Assembly (NCBI RefSeq): GCF_024158915.1
Contig: NZ_JAMZGF010000022.1
Span: 1-64,000 of the forward strand
Direction of reading: 5' to 3'
Source of the DNA: Chryseobacterium sp. S0630
Lineage (GTDB): Bacteria; Bacteroidota; Bacteroidia; Flavobacteriales; Weeksellaceae
DNA length: 64,000 nt
Shown here in pieces: positions 26,037-37,577 of the stretch. Within the stretch, counting starts at the first letter, position 1. Every line of letters begins with the position of its first letter. Below the pieces are notes generated by a model. It was not told the DNA's origin. It searched no databases and saw only the letters and a program-made list of their open reading frames with translations. Position numbers and translations under genes: made by a program.

Positions 26037-27317
26037 TTGAAAGCAAAAAAAATACACAATCAGCTTTATTTCCAAGTGATTATCGCCATCATTGCAGGTA
26101 TTCTTCTAGGAAAATTTTATCCTGAATTAGGAGAAAAGATGAAACCTTTGGGAGATGGATTCATCAAATTGGTAAAAATGATTATCGCTCCGGTAATTTT
26201 TATTACGCTTACGCTAGGAATCGCCCATATGACCGATTTGAAAAAAGTAGGCAGAATTGCAATCAAAGCAATGATCTATTTTTTCACCTTTTCAACTCTG
26301 GCTCTTATCATCGGATTATTAGTAGGAAATATTCTACAGCCAGGACATGGTTTAAATATTGATCCTTCTACTCTTTCGGGTGATGTTTCGCAATATCAGG
26401 CAAAAGCTCATGAATCAACACTTACGGGCTTCATTATGAATATTATTCCGGAGACATTATTCAGTCCGTTGGTGGGTGAAAATATTCTTCAGGTACTTTT
26501 GGTAGCAATTTTAATGGGAGTTGCTTTAGTTTTAACAAAAGAAAAGAGCCAGAAAGTAACTGATTTCCTACAGGATTTATCAACTCCGGTATTTAAAATT
26601 GTTCACATGTTGATGAAGCTGGCCCCGATAGGTGCTTTCGGAGCAATGGCTTTTACGATCGGTAAATATGGACTTCATTCTGTTCTGAATCTTATATTTC
26701 TGGTAGGTACATTCTATATTACGTCTATCCTTTTTGTCGTTCTGGTATTAGGAGCAGTAGCGTGGTATAATGGATTTAATATTTTCAAACTTCTTTTCTA
26801 TCTTAAAGAAGAGCTACTTCTCGTTTTGGGTACAAGCTCTTCAGAGTCTGCCCTTCCTGGAATTATGGAAAAACTTGAAAAAGCAGGCTGTTCACGCGCC
26901 ATTGTAGGTCTTGTGGTTCCCACCGGATATTCTTTCAATCTTGACGGAACGAATATTTATATGACCCTGGCCTCTCTTTTTATTGCGCAGGCCTTAAATA
27001 TTCATCTTCCTATCGAAAAACAACTGATGCTTCTTTTGGTGGCTATGCTAAGTTCAAAAGGTGCAGCTGGTGTTACAGGTGCCGGATTTGTTACCCTTGC
27101 AGCAACATTGGCCGTAGTTCCTGAAATTCCGATTGCAGGAATGACTTTAATTCTTGGAATTGATAAGTTCATGAGCGAATGCAGAGCTTTAACCAACGTA
27201 ATTGGGAATTCTGTAGCTACCGTAGTAGTTGCCAACTGGGAAAAGCAGCTTGATAAGAAGCAACTTCAATACTGCCTGGATCATCCGGCTGAAGTAGAAA
27301 AGAAACTGGAAGTGTAG
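26037..27317 (+). CDS. Dicarboxylate/amino acid:cation symporter (DctA/GltP family)
   Basis: This 426-residue inner-membrane protein has the DAACS signature: [10 protein letters not shown] (hairpin 1) and [15 protein letters not shown], the form typical of C4-dicarboxylate transporters. A late [15 protein letters not shown] segment completes the core. Translation probably begins at TTG (26037), because the next ATG would delete the first transmembrane helix. It would import succinate, fumarate or malate, or glutamate. Confidence 0.85.
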   Translation: MKAKKIHNQLYFQVIIAIIAGILLGKFYPELGEKMKPLGDGFIKLVKMIIAPVIFITLTLGIAHMTDLKKVGRIAIKAMIYFFTFSTLALIIGLLVGNILQPGHGLNIDPSTLSGDVSQYQAKAHESTLTGFIMNIIPETLFSPLVGENILQVLLVAILMGVALVLTKEKSQKVTDFLQDLSTPVFKIVHMLMKLAPIGAFGAMAFTIGKYGLHSVLNLIFLVGTFYITSILFVVLVLGAVAWYNGFNIFKLLFYLKEELLLVLGTSSSESALPGIMEKLEKAGCSRAIVGLVVPTGYSFNLDGTNIYMTLASLFIAQALNIHLPIEKQLMLLLVAMLSSKGAAGVTGAGFVTLAATLAVVPEIPIAGMTLILGIDKFMSECRALTNVIGNSVATVVVANWEKQLDKKQLQYCLDHPAEVEKKLEV

Positions 27318-27510
27318 CAGGTGGTAGATGACAGGTTTTAGGTTGCAGGGATTAGGGGGAATTCAAGGTTCAAGGTTCAAGGTTCAAGGTTCAAGGTTTA
27401 AAGTTGTAACCAGCAACTAGTAACCTCGAAATAAAAGAAACCCGCAACTCGCAACCAAAACAACTCGCAACCAAACAACCAGCAACTCGTAAACTCGAAA
27501 CCCGTACCCT
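27318..27510. repeat. 7-bp tandem repeat (ggttcaa)n inside a dispersed repeat region
   Basis: A heptamer array of about five ggttcaa units at 27362-27398 is followed by C-rich words (cccgcaactcgcaacc, aactcgaaacccgtaccc). The words match the other repeat gaps. No gene is visible in these 193 bases. Confidence 0.75.
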
Positions 27511-27515
27511 AGAAT

Positions 27516-28367
27516 CTAAACCAAAATACTCAAACTCGCTGGCTGTACTTTAACATGAATCGGTGATTTGATCTTATTGAATTCACCGTCCAGATGCCAG
27601 TTTTTGGTATTGACTTTAAATGATATTTCAGAGACCGGAAGATAGGTTACATATTCATCATCTTTCAGTCTTTTGGTAAACATTCTGAAAGCAAACAGCG
27701 CAGAATAGGTCAAAGGAAACTTTTTCACCAAAACCATGTCAACCAGCCCGTCACTTTTACTGGCTTTCGGTGCAATATAGGCGTTGTTCCCAAACTGGCG
27801 GGTATTGGCGATGTTCATCATCAGATACCTTCCATTGTACTGTTGATATTCTTCATCAAAAAATTTCACCTTGATGGGCTTGTAATTGAAAAAGGTTTTC
27901 AGGGAAACTTTGATATAGTTTTTGAATCCACGGCTTGTTTTTTCAAATTCTTTAACGACTTTACCGTCAAATCCCGTTCCCGAAACATTGATGGAAAGCC
28001 TGTCATTTACCGTAAAAGTATCAATCTTTCTGGAATTTTTGATTTTAATTTTTTCTAAAAGTTCATCAAGATTTTTACTGAATTGTGTTTCATTGGAAAA
28101 CCCATTTCCTGAACCTGCCGGAAAAATTGCCAGAATTTTATCTGTATAAATAAGATTTTTGGCTACTGTAGAAATGGTTCCATCTCCTCCAATGGCCACA
28201 AAAATATCCACTTCTTCAAAATGAGCCTGAATAAACTCATCTGTTCCGGGAATAGATTCTGATACATAATACAACGGGTTGTTTACCTTTGTTTTAAGTT
28301 CATTCAAAAACGGCTGATAGTTTTTTTTGGCCGAAAAAGGGTTGATAATAAAAGCTACTTTTTCCAT
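27516..28367 (-). CDS. Diacylglycerol/lipid kinase family protein
   Basis: This 283-residue protein starts at the ATG at 28367 (MEKVAFIINPFSAKK); a longer frame to 28406 would overlap the neighbouring terminator. The DAGK catalytic domain has GGDGTISTVA and FPAGSGNGFS nucleotide-binding loops and a C-terminal DGEFN motif. It phosphorylates a lipid substrate (YegS/DgkB-like); which lipid is unknown. It is cytosolic and membrane-associated. Confidence 0.85.
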   Translation of the reverse strand: MEKVAFIINPFSAKKNYQPFLNELKTKVNNPLYYVSESIPGTDEFIQAHFEEVDIFVAIGGDGTISTVAKNLIYTDKILAIFPAGSGNGFSNETQFSKNLDELLEKIKIKNSRKIDTFTVNDRLSINVSGTGFDGKVVKEFEKTSRGFKNYIKVSLKTFFNYKPIKVKFFDEEYQQYNGRYLMMNIANTRQFGNNAYIAPKASKSDGLVDMVLVKKFPLTYSALFAFRMFTKRLKDDEYVTYLPVSEISFKVNTKNWHLDGEFNKIKSPIHVKVQPASLSILV

Positions 28368-28373
28368 TACCGC

Positions 28374-28407
28374 AAAATTAAAAAATGCTTCCTGAACTGG
28401 AAGCATT
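28374..28407 (-). terminator. Terminator of the DUF3298 lipoprotein gene
   Basis: A perfect 9-bp stem (28384-28392 with 28399-28407) has a T-rich tail on the minus strand. It lies just past the stop at 28411. Confidence 0.75.
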
Positions 28408-28410
28408 AAT

Positions 28411-29235
28411 TTACTTAATTTTCATTCTTTCTTTAAATTCAGCATTTAAAGTTCCTTTCAGGTCTTCCCATGAAACAGGAATTGTAATATCTCCGGCTGC
28501 AAAAGCGGCAATTTCATAGGGACTGTAGTGAAAATACAGGTTTTTATCATCAAAATAAAAGTTATCAGATGCCGGAATTTTATCAACTAAAAGCATTTCT
28601 GAATTTTTTACTTCTCCGTCTCCATCCATTGTTCCACTATTTATTTTATCAATATTTTTCATCAGAATGGCTTCAATTTTATTTTTAGGCATTGAAGTAA
28701 TGTCTTTCAATTCTAATTTTTTGTTGTTTTTAAGATCAAAAACCCTTTCAGAAAATCCGTAGTTATCATGTGCTCCTCCTTCATATCCGCTTCCCAAATA
28801 TTGAATATGCATATAACCGTTGGTATTAGAAATAAGATTCATATGCGAGCTTGAATACCAGTTTTGAGCATAAGTGACATCTGAAACCCAGTCTTTATTA
28901 TCATTTTTTACAGAATTGAAATAACTGTTTTTTTCATTATCCAGATAAGCCTGAAGACCGGCTTTGGAAAAATCTTTAATCTTTTCATTCTGGAAATAGA
29001 TGCTGTCTAACAGTTTTTTATCTTTTAAAGTAGGGAAAACCAAGAGCTTTGAAGTAAAGCTCACTTTTAAAGAGTCTGTAATTTTTGTAGAGTCATTGAC
29101 TTTCACAGAGTCTACTACAAATTCTTCAGCGGCTTTGTTTTCTGTTTTTTCTACTGATCCTGCCGTTTCATTTTTTTTACAGGCAGTCACTGCTAAGAAA
29201 GAAGATAATGCTATAACAGCAATCGTATTTTTCAT
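28411..29235 (-). CDS. DUF3298-containing lipoprotein
   Basis: From the ATG at 29235 the protein has 274 residues with a lipoprotein signal peptide (MKNTIAVIALSSFLAVTACKK, lipobox Cys about residue 19). An upstream in-frame ATG at 29271 adds 12 residues that spoil the signal and overlaps a terminator. The body matches the DUF4163/DUF3298 pair, with the diagnostic GSGYEGGAHDNYG and a C-terminal FHYSPYEIAAFAAG segment, as in RsiV-like lysozyme-binding proteins. It is anchored in the envelope; a lysozyme inhibitor role is possible but unproven. Confidence 0.8.
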   Translation of the reverse strand: MKNTIAVIALSSFLAVTACKKNETAGSVEKTENKAAEEFVVDSVKVNDSTKITDSLKVSFTSKLLVFPTLKDKKLLDSIYFQNEKIKDFSKAGLQAYLDNEKNSYFNSVKNDNKDWVSDVTYAQNWYSSSHMNLISNTNGYMHIQYLGSGYEGGAHDNYGFSERVFDLKNNKKLELKDITSMPKNKIEAILMKNIDKINSGTMDGDGEVKNSEMLLVDKIPASDNFYFDDKNLYFHYSPYEIAAFAAGDITIPVSWEDLKGTLNAEFKERMKIK

Positions 29236-29257
29236 AATTCTAATTTTTTGGGTATCA

Positions 29258-29291
29258 AATACAAAAACCATTCAAAAGATGAATGGTTTTT
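29258..29291 (-). terminator. Terminator of the first DUF3857 gene
   Basis: A near-perfect 11-bp stem (29263-29273 with 29281-29291), rich in A/T at its base, follows the stop at 29330 on the minus strand. Confidence 0.7.
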
Positions 29292-29329
29292 GAAAAAAAA
29301 TATTTTTTTTATTTAAATCCTGTTAACTA

Positions 29330-31264
29330 TTACTTTTTTACAAGACTGATTACCTGATTTTCAAATTTCGAAGCAACACCCCAGATTTGTTTGAATGCAG
29401 GGTAATATTCTTTCGGATAATCTGAACTACCAATTTTTGTAGTCGTAGTCACCACCAATAAATTTCCTTTTTGTTCTACAGAATAAGTATAAGCTATCTC
29501 TTTATCTTCGGTAACAATTCTTTTTTCTTTAGGCATTTCCTCAATCACATACCCTTCCGGGATTTCAAGAGTGACCTTTTTGGTTTTGGTTATAGGCGAT
29601 CCAAAATCGATAGGATATTTTCTTACTTCGGTTTGATCAAATTCATTAGAGCTTTTACTTAAAAACAACATCGGATTAATAATCATTTTCTTCCCTACTC
29701 TGTCAATAAGGTTGGATGAAGAGAATTTCATACTGCTTTCAAAGTCTCCATTTTCCAACACTTTTGAATTGATATCTGTGAAGTCCATTGAAAAGTTCTC
29801 CTTATACTGTTTTTTGTATTTTTCTGCATTATCATCGTAGTTGTCTTTAGCATACATTGCGTATGCACCTGTATCTTTATCTGAATAGGTTCCGGAAATA
29901 CTTCCGTCATCATTGATCTTGGCATTTGCAGTAAGATAAGTATTACTGGATTTCAAATTGGTCATTTGAATCTGCAGAGCTTTATCTTTGGTCACCAAAA
30001 TCCCTAACTGATTCCAGTTTTTAAGAGGAATTTCATCCAGCGAAGACTGTTTAGAGGTAGCATCATAAATATGCAGCTGATTATCTATATTGATGGCACT
30101 CAACACGAAGTTCATATTGGATATATTGGGAGATACCAAATTAATCAGCCCGTTTTCTACTGTAGAAATAACCAGCGGGTCGGCTTTAAGACCAGCTTCA
30201 CGAAGCATCATAACCAGAAAAAGATTGATTTCTGCGGCGTTCCCCGTTTTAGTTTCCAAAAGCTTTTTGATACCATCTTCTGTGTAAATCCCTTTGTCTT
30301 TATTCCAGGTAAAAGTCTTTTGAACGTATGAAAAAATAGCATTTGCTTTTTCAAGATCAGTTTTCATTTCCGAAACTCCTGCCGGCATATTTTCTTTTGC
30401 CAGTTTTGTTCTTTTCAGCTCACCTCCAAAATCTTCACTTTCATAAAGTCTCTTCGAAATCTGATCCCATGAAGATGAATACAGTTTAAGCTCACCGAAA
30501 TTCGTAGAATTTAGCTCCGCACTGATTTTTGTTCTGAAATTTCTATCATTTCTTACAAATTTCTCGGTTTTAAAACCATTCAAGTTTTCATAAGCAAATC
30601 TAAAGGTTTTATATTGAGCACCATACAGATATCTTTCTTCCATTTCTCTATACTTAGGGCTGATTCCTCCCGTATAGTTTACATTATAAGACATATTGAT
30701 GGGCGTATCAAAGACATATTCTGTATTCAGTGAAGGAGTATCGGATTCTATCAATACCTCTGGAATTATAAATCGGAACGGAGATATAATTTCATACTGA
30801 TATTCTATTACCGATCCGTTTTTCACGCTTGGAAAAGCAAATTTCGTTAAAGTAACATATTTATTCTCTTTGCTTTTATATTGAGAACTTTTCTCCACTT
30901 TTACGGGAACCGTAGTTCCATTTTCAAGATTGTAGGTAAAAGCTTTGAACTTCCCCAGCGATTCTCTGTTGGTTCCAACATTATAAATAGGAATTTCAAG
31001 ATTCAACCAGTCTTCAGCTTTATCTTTATTATAAATCTTAACTCTGTAAAAATATCTTTTGTGCAGATTCCCTGTATTAGCATCTACCATAAAATAAGCA
31101 GACTTATATAAAATTTCAGCAGGAGCATTTTCATCTAATAATGATTTTGCTTTAGATAGGTCTGCGTCATTAAATTTAGGAGGATTCAGAAATTCATATT
31201 TCTTCTGAGCATTGACCAATATTGTATTGGCAGAGCAAAGAAGCAATACTATAATTTTTTTCAT
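29330..31264 (-). CDS. DUF3857/transglutaminase-like protein lacking the catalytic Cys
   Basis: This 644-residue exported protein has a signal peptide (about 1-19), an N-terminal DUF3857 domain, a transglutaminase-like middle domain and a C-terminal beta domain. In the transglutaminase-like core the position of the catalytic Cys reads GNAAEIN (341-347), and the later His position reads NMNFVL. The active site is therefore lost. It lies two bases downstream of a paralogue of similar size that keeps Cys and His. It may be a scaffold or binding partner of that paralogue (inference). Confidence 0.85.
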   Translation of the reverse strand: MKKIIVLLLCSANTILVNAQKKYEFLNPPKFNDADLSKAKSLLDENAPAEILYKSAYFMVDANTGNLHKRYFYRVKIYNKDKAEDWLNLEIPIYNVGTNRESLGKFKAFTYNLENGTTVPVKVEKSSQYKSKENKYVTLTKFAFPSVKNGSVIEYQYEIISPFRFIIPEVLIESDTPSLNTEYVFDTPINMSYNVNYTGGISPKYREMEERYLYGAQYKTFRFAYENLNGFKTEKFVRNDRNFRTKISAELNSTNFGELKLYSSSWDQISKRLYESEDFGGELKRTKLAKENMPAGVSEMKTDLEKANAIFSYVQKTFTWNKDKGIYTEDGIKKLLETKTGNAAEINLFLVMMLREAGLKADPLVISTVENGLINLVSPNISNMNFVLSAINIDNQLHIYDATSKQSSLDEIPLKNWNQLGILVTKDKALQIQMTNLKSSNTYLTANAKINDDGSISGTYSDKDTGAYAMYAKDNYDDNAEKYKKQYKENFSMDFTDINSKVLENGDFESSMKFSSSNLIDRVGKKMIINPMLFLSKSSNEFDQTEVRKYPIDFGSPITKTKKVTLEIPEGYVIEEMPKEKRIVTEDKEIAYTYSVEQKGNLLVVTTTTKIGSSDYPKEYYPAFKQIWGVASKFENQVISLVKK

Positions 31265-31266
31265 GG

Positions 31267-33159
31267 TTATATTTTTGTTATTAAAATTTTTGAGTTGTCC
31301 ATATTCAGAATCTTTTTTCTGAAATTGATGTAATCATTGTATTTTTCTTTTGGATATAATCCTTTATTAATCTGCATTTTTCTGATCACCTTTACTTGCC
31401 CGTCACTTGTAGCGAAGCTCAGTTTATAAGATCCAAATTCAGAAGTAATGCTTGAATTATCCGGAGTTTCATCCACTTTATACCCCATAGGAAGAACAAA
31501 AGCAATTTCATATTCATCTTCGTAAGACATATTTACTTCAAAAGGAAGTTCACGATTTTCGTCTGTTTTAAAGATCAAATCAGAGAAAATAGGAACCGAT
31601 CTGAACAGAAGACTGTTTCCTGCTTTTTTAGAGAAATTATTGGTTTTGAAATCCACATCATAAGAAATAACAGCATTATCTCTGTCATTATTAAAATTTT
31701 TCATTTCAACTTTTTCAAAGTTTAAAACATCAAAAGTTCCCTTCAGTGCATCATTTTTTTCCTTAGGATTAAGATTAGCAAATCTTAAATTATAATCATA
31801 CTGATTTCCTGTATAGGAAAAATTTCCTGTTCCCGTAATGCTGTTATCTTCATTAAGGTTAACTCTCAATATTTGTTTTTCTTTGTTCTGTTCAGCTTTA
31901 TAAACCGGTGTATTGATCAGCTCAATTCCTTTTGATGTTACGGAAAGTACATTTCTGTCCGTAGTACTGTAACTTAAGTGGTTAAAAGCTATTTGCTGAG
32001 AAGTATTTTCAAGCCAGATATTTCCTTTTTCCGTTGGGACCATCAGAATAATATGATTCCCACCCATAGAAGGAAATTCCGGATCAAAGGAAACCTGTGA
32101 ACGACCGGAATTGATAATACAATAATTGGAAGGAATTCCAGCTTCATTCAAAAGAATCTTCATATAATTGGTGAGCCCTTTACAATCTCCATACCCTTTT
32201 TTCTGAACCTCATCCGGCAACATGGGCTGCCAGCCTCCTATTCCTAATGAAACAGCGATATATCGGGTTTTGTTCTGCATGTACTGATAAATTTTCTTTA
32301 CTTTATCTTCTACAGATCCTTGTAATTGCAAAGAAGCTACTTCAGCTTTAATTGCAGGAGTAGATGCAGAAACAGGTACCAAAAGATCATTGTAAATCCA
32401 GGTTCCAAAGTCTGTCCAGGTATTTAAAGTTCCCTGCTTTCCTGCCAGATTAAATTTCGCAAGTGCGAAGTTGACTGCAGGTAAAATTTTAACAGGTTGT
32501 GGAATCATAAAAGCATCATCAATGGCTGGTACATTTTTATATGAATACGTTTTATCATTTCCACTACCGCTTTCTATCACAGAAGTGTAATTGTATTTTG
32601 AAGGGTAAATCTTAGATCTAAGTTCAATTCCCGACGTATTAATGATTTTAAACTGTGCTTCCTCCAAAGAGATTTTAGGAGAAGTAAACGGTACAAAATC
32701 CGGAATAAAAACAGTATCTTCATCTTCCGCTTCATACGAAAAATCAATAGTGTAGGGATATTGAACTGGAGTATATGAATAAACCAATATTCTGTTATCA
32801 GAATAAAAAACTCCCTGAGGATTGTTGGCTACATCTTTAAAATCAGATTTTGAAACACTTTTAATTTTTTTCCCGGCTTCATCATAGATCGTCACTTTGA
32901 TGTTCGAAATACTTTTTGATTTATCATAAGAAATATAAGCTACGGCTTCATTATCCCCATCTTTATTTAAGACTGTAGTTACCTTATTTTTCTGATATTT
33001 TATTTCATCAATTTTATTGATCTGAATTGTTGTAAAATCCTTCCGAATCACAACATCTGCATTTTTCTTTAAATTCTCAGGAATAGCAGAGGCAGGATAG
33101 CTCTGTGCGAAATATAATGAGGCGGTAGATAAAGCCCCCAAGACTAATATTTTCATCAT
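31267..33159 (-). CDS. DUF3857/transglutaminase-like protein with intact active site
   Basis: This 630-residue protein has a signal peptide (about 1-18, ending YFAQ), DUF3857, and a transglutaminase-like domain with Cys326 (GYGDCKGL) and His369 (GGNHIIL), then WLENTSQ as the acidic-position motif. The C-terminal half is beta rich. The family is common in Bacteroidetes and probably acts in the periplasm as a protease or crosslinking-type enzyme; the substrate is unknown. It is first in the two-gene unit with its inactive-looking paralogue. Confidence 0.88.
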   Translation of the reverse strand: MMKILVLGALSTASLYFAQSYPASAIPENLKKNADVVIRKDFTTIQINKIDEIKYQKNKVTTVLNKDGDNEAVAYISYDKSKSISNIKVTIYDEAGKKIKSVSKSDFKDVANNPQGVFYSDNRILVYSYTPVQYPYTIDFSYEAEDEDTVFIPDFVPFTSPKISLEEAQFKIINTSGIELRSKIYPSKYNYTSVIESGSGNDKTYSYKNVPAIDDAFMIPQPVKILPAVNFALAKFNLAGKQGTLNTWTDFGTWIYNDLLVPVSASTPAIKAEVASLQLQGSVEDKVKKIYQYMQNKTRYIAVSLGIGGWQPMLPDEVQKKGYGDCKGLTNYMKILLNEAGIPSNYCIINSGRSQVSFDPEFPSMGGNHIILMVPTEKGNIWLENTSQQIAFNHLSYSTTDRNVLSVTSKGIELINTPVYKAEQNKEKQILRVNLNEDNSITGTGNFSYTGNQYDYNLRFANLNPKEKNDALKGTFDVLNFEKVEMKNFNNDRDNAVISYDVDFKTNNFSKKAGNSLLFRSVPIFSDLIFKTDENRELPFEVNMSYEDEYEIAFVLPMGYKVDETPDNSSITSEFGSYKLSFATSDGQVKVIRKMQINKGLYPKEKYNDYINFRKKILNMDNSKILITKI

Positions 33160-33209
33160 AGTTATTAAGATGGTACAAAAATAATAAAATCTTAATAACT
33201 GTTAAAAAA

Positions 33210-33239
33210 AATATAAAAGGCTTCAACATGTGAAGCCTT
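33210..33239 (-). terminator. Orphan minus-strand terminator
   Basis: A perfect 9-bp stem (33218-33226 with 33231-33239) is followed on the minus strand by a long T/A run. No annotated gene ends here. Confidence 0.6.
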
Positions 33240-33513
33240 AACCTATTACTTAAAAAAGTACCGTATTAAATGTACCTATAAGAAAATGAACACATTATCA
33301 ACTTTTCATCATTCAATTTTGAAAAGTTAAAAACAGAATATTTATACTCATTCTATATTGGGAGAAGGGTGTACCTATTCTGTAGCATGAAGGGATAAAC
33401 TTCATATTATCTGCATTTCAAATTTAAAATAAATTACAATTCATGTAATTTAAATAATGTAGAATTAATAACAATAAGAAGTACAATAAATTCTACAGTT
33501 GAAAATTATTTAT

Positions 33514-33543
33514 AAAAAAAGACCTCAAAAATGAAGTCTTTTA
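33514..33543 (-). terminator. Terminator of the DUF5684 gene
   Basis: A short stem (aaagac.tca with tga.gtcttt) and T run follow the stop at 33561 on the minus strand. Confidence 0.65.
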
Positions 33544-33560
33544 ATTTTTTTGTTTCTTTT

Positions 33561-33983
33561 TTAATCATTCGGGACCAGTTTACTATCAAACTGATCACTT
33601 CCAAGTCCCAGTACAGGAATAAAAATAAATCCGAAAAGGAGAATCAGAATCGTGTAAAGAGGAGTTTCTTTGGCAAAGCCTTTAGCTAGCCTGTCATATA
33701 CAATCCAGCATGCATAGATATTCACCAATGGAATAAAGAAAAGAATGATCCACCAAATTGGTTTTTTCACAATTTCCAGCAATACGATGGTGTTATAAAT
33801 AGGAATAAAGGCAGCCCAGGCATCTTGTCTTCCTGCTTTCTGGAAGATTTTGTACATGCAATATCCATAGAAAATATAGCAAAGTAAGCCGAAGAACATT
33901 GTTCCGATCCCTAATCCTGCAGCTACTGCTCCAGAAGCTGCATCTGCCCCGTTGTAAGGGTCTGTTTGTAAAAGAGTTAACAT
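33561..33983 (-). CDS. DUF5684-like small membrane protein
   Basis: This 140-residue protein has four hydrophobic segments. The first two helices are followed by KIFQKAGRQDAWAAFIPIYN, the characteristic core of the DUF5684 group, then IWWIILFFIPLVNIYACW. The function is unknown. It is sometimes found near signal peptidase genes, but here it stands alone upstream of the gap and next to gyrB. Confidence 0.7.
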   Translation of the reverse strand: MLTLLQTDPYNGADAASGAVAAGLGIGTMFFGLLCYIFYGYCMYKIFQKAGRQDAWAAFIPIYNTIVLLEIVKKPIWWIILFFIPLVNIYACWIVYDRLAKGFAKETPLYTILILLFGFIFIPVLGLGSDQFDSKLVPND

Positions 33984-34011
33984 ATTATTGTTTTTTTGGT
34001 TTATCCAAATA

Positions 34012-34048
34012 TAAAAAAAGCTTCTAAATAATTAGAAGCTTTTTTTAT
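34012..34048 (-). terminator. Terminator of gyrB
   Basis: A perfect 10-bp stem (34019-34028 with 34032-34041) is flanked by long A and T runs. It lies 18 bases past the gyrB stop. Confidence 0.9.
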
Positions 34049-34065
34049 TATATTTTTAAAAACGT

Positions 34066-36069
<2,004 letters not shown>

Positions 36070-36233
36070 TTAAAAAGTGTCAAAAAAATGTAGAGTTTTC
36101 TTAGTAAAAACATAAGAAAAAGTAAGCCAATAAAAGATTCAAAATTAAAATGTATTGTTGAAATACCAACTGTTGTAAATCATACTCTAATCAATAATTT
36201 ATGCGTAAATTTATTTACTGAAAAGTTGATATT

Positions 36234-37577
36234 ATGGATGATTTTATAGCTGCACGCGCTCAGATGGCACTCTCTCTGGGCTTTCATATCATATTCTCCT
36301 GTGTGGGTATGGTGATGCCTTTTCTGATGGCTTTTGCCCATTGGAAATACCTAAAGACCAATAATGAAGTATATAAAGGACTGACAAAAGCATGGAGCAA
36401 AGGAGTAGCCATCCTTTTTGCTACGGGAGCTGTTTCAGGAACGATGCTTTCCTTTGAACTCGGACTTCTATGGCCCGGTTTTATGAAACATGCAGGTCCG
36501 ATTTTCGGGATGCCGTTTTCTCTGGAAGGAACTGCCTTTTTCATTGAGGCTATTGCTATCGGCTTCTTTTTATATGGATGGGAAAGGTTCAATAAATGGT
36601 TTCACTGGTTCTGTGGATTTCTAGTAGGAGTAAGCGGACTTGCTTCCGGAATTCTGGTAGTAGCAGCCAACTCATGGATGAATTCTCCTACCGGTTTCGA
36701 TTATATCAATGGACAGTATCTTAACATAGATCCTATCAAAGCAATGTTCAATGATGCTTGGTTCCCTCAGGCTCTTCACATGACGGTTGCGGCATTTTGT
36801 GCAACGGGGTTTGCTGTAGCTGGAGTACACGCCTTTATGATTCTACGAAAAAGAAATATTGAATTTCATACCAAAGCTTTTAGAATTGCCGTAGGATTTG
36901 CTTTGATTGGAGCGTTCGGAGCACCTTTAAGTGGTGATGTTGCTGCGAAATCGGTGGCAGAAAGACAACCTATCAAACTGGCAGCTATGGAAGCTCATTT
37001 TGAAACTGAAAAAGGGGCTTCATTTGTGATCGGAGGAATTCCTGATGAGGAAAAAGAAGAGGTGAAATATGCAGTAAAAATTCCGAAAGTTTTAAGTTTT
37101 CTGGTGAGCAATGATTTCAACTCTGAAGTTAAAGGTCTTAAGGATTTCCCTAGAGATGAATGGCCTCCGATTGCTGTGGTTCATTATGCTTTTCAAATCA
37201 TGATTTTCTTCGGAGTGGTAATGATTGTTATTGGAGCTATTTATTTATATGCTTTCTTCTTCAAAAAAGAATGGCTGAACAAACACTGGTTACTGAAAAC
37301 ATTTTTAATAGCAACACCTTTCGGATATATTGCGCTGGAAGCCGGATGGACAGTGACAGAAGTAGGAAGACAGCCCTGGATTATTTATGGGATTATGAGA
37401 ACGGTTGATGCAGTAACTCCTATGCCGGGAATACAGTATTCATTCTATTTCTTTACTGCTATTTTCGTATCATTATCATTAATCCTTGTTTTTCTTTTAA
37501 AGAGACAGATTCAAATGGTACCGAAGCTTTACGATCCTACCGATGCTCAGTTTAACGATAAAAACAAAAAATCATGA
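36234..37577 (+). CDS. cydA: Cytochrome bd oxidase subunit I
   Basis: This 447-residue inner-membrane quinol oxidase subunit has heme-ligand residues in ARAQMALSLGFHIIF (His18 region) and a C-terminal GRQPW motif with the quinol-binding loop. The Q-loop is short (short-Q-loop type). It reduces oxygen at low concentration using menaquinol. Start codons are in the CydA order, and cydB follows with a four-base overlap. Confidence 0.96.
   Translation: MDDFIAARAQMALSLGFHIIFSCVGMVMPFLMAFAHWKYLKTNNEVYKGLTKAWSKGVAILFATGAVSGTMLSFELGLLWPGFMKHAGPIFGMPFSLEGTAFFIEAIAIGFFLYGWERFNKWFHWFCGFLVGVSGLASGILVVAANSWMNSPTGFDYINGQYLNIDPIKAMFNDAWFPQALHMTVAAFCATGFAVAGVHAFMILRKRNIEFHTKAFRIAVGFALIGAFGAPLSGDVAAKSVAERQPIKLAAMEAHFETEKGASFVIGGIPDEEKEEVKYAVKIPKVLSFLVSNDFNSEVKGLKDFPRDEWPPIAVVHYAFQIMIFFGVVMIVIGAIYLYAFFFKKEWLNKHWLLKTFLIATPFGYIALEAGWTVTEVGRQPWIIYGIMRTVDAVTPMPGIQYSFYFFTAIFVSLSLILVFLLKRQIQMVPKLYDPTDAQFNDKNKKS

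Larger units (their letters stand above)
33160..33560 (-). other. Intergenic region with possible small transcript
   Basis: This 401-base gap holds two minus-strand terminators: the DUF5684 terminator at 33514-33543 and a second at 33210-33239 (stem aaggcttca / tgaagcctt followed by a T-rich tail). The second cannot serve the DUF5684 gene if the first works. A minus-strand TAAATTTG (33419-33426) could start a transcript of about 200 bases ending there. A 30-residue ORF (33313-33405) lies inside. I cannot tell whether the product is a small RNA or a peptide. No -33 box is evident. Confidence 0.3.

Noticed and set aside
28368..28406. Longer lipid kinase start at 28406
   Set aside because: It overlaps the terminator of the upstream lipoprotein gene and gives no family-like N-terminus.
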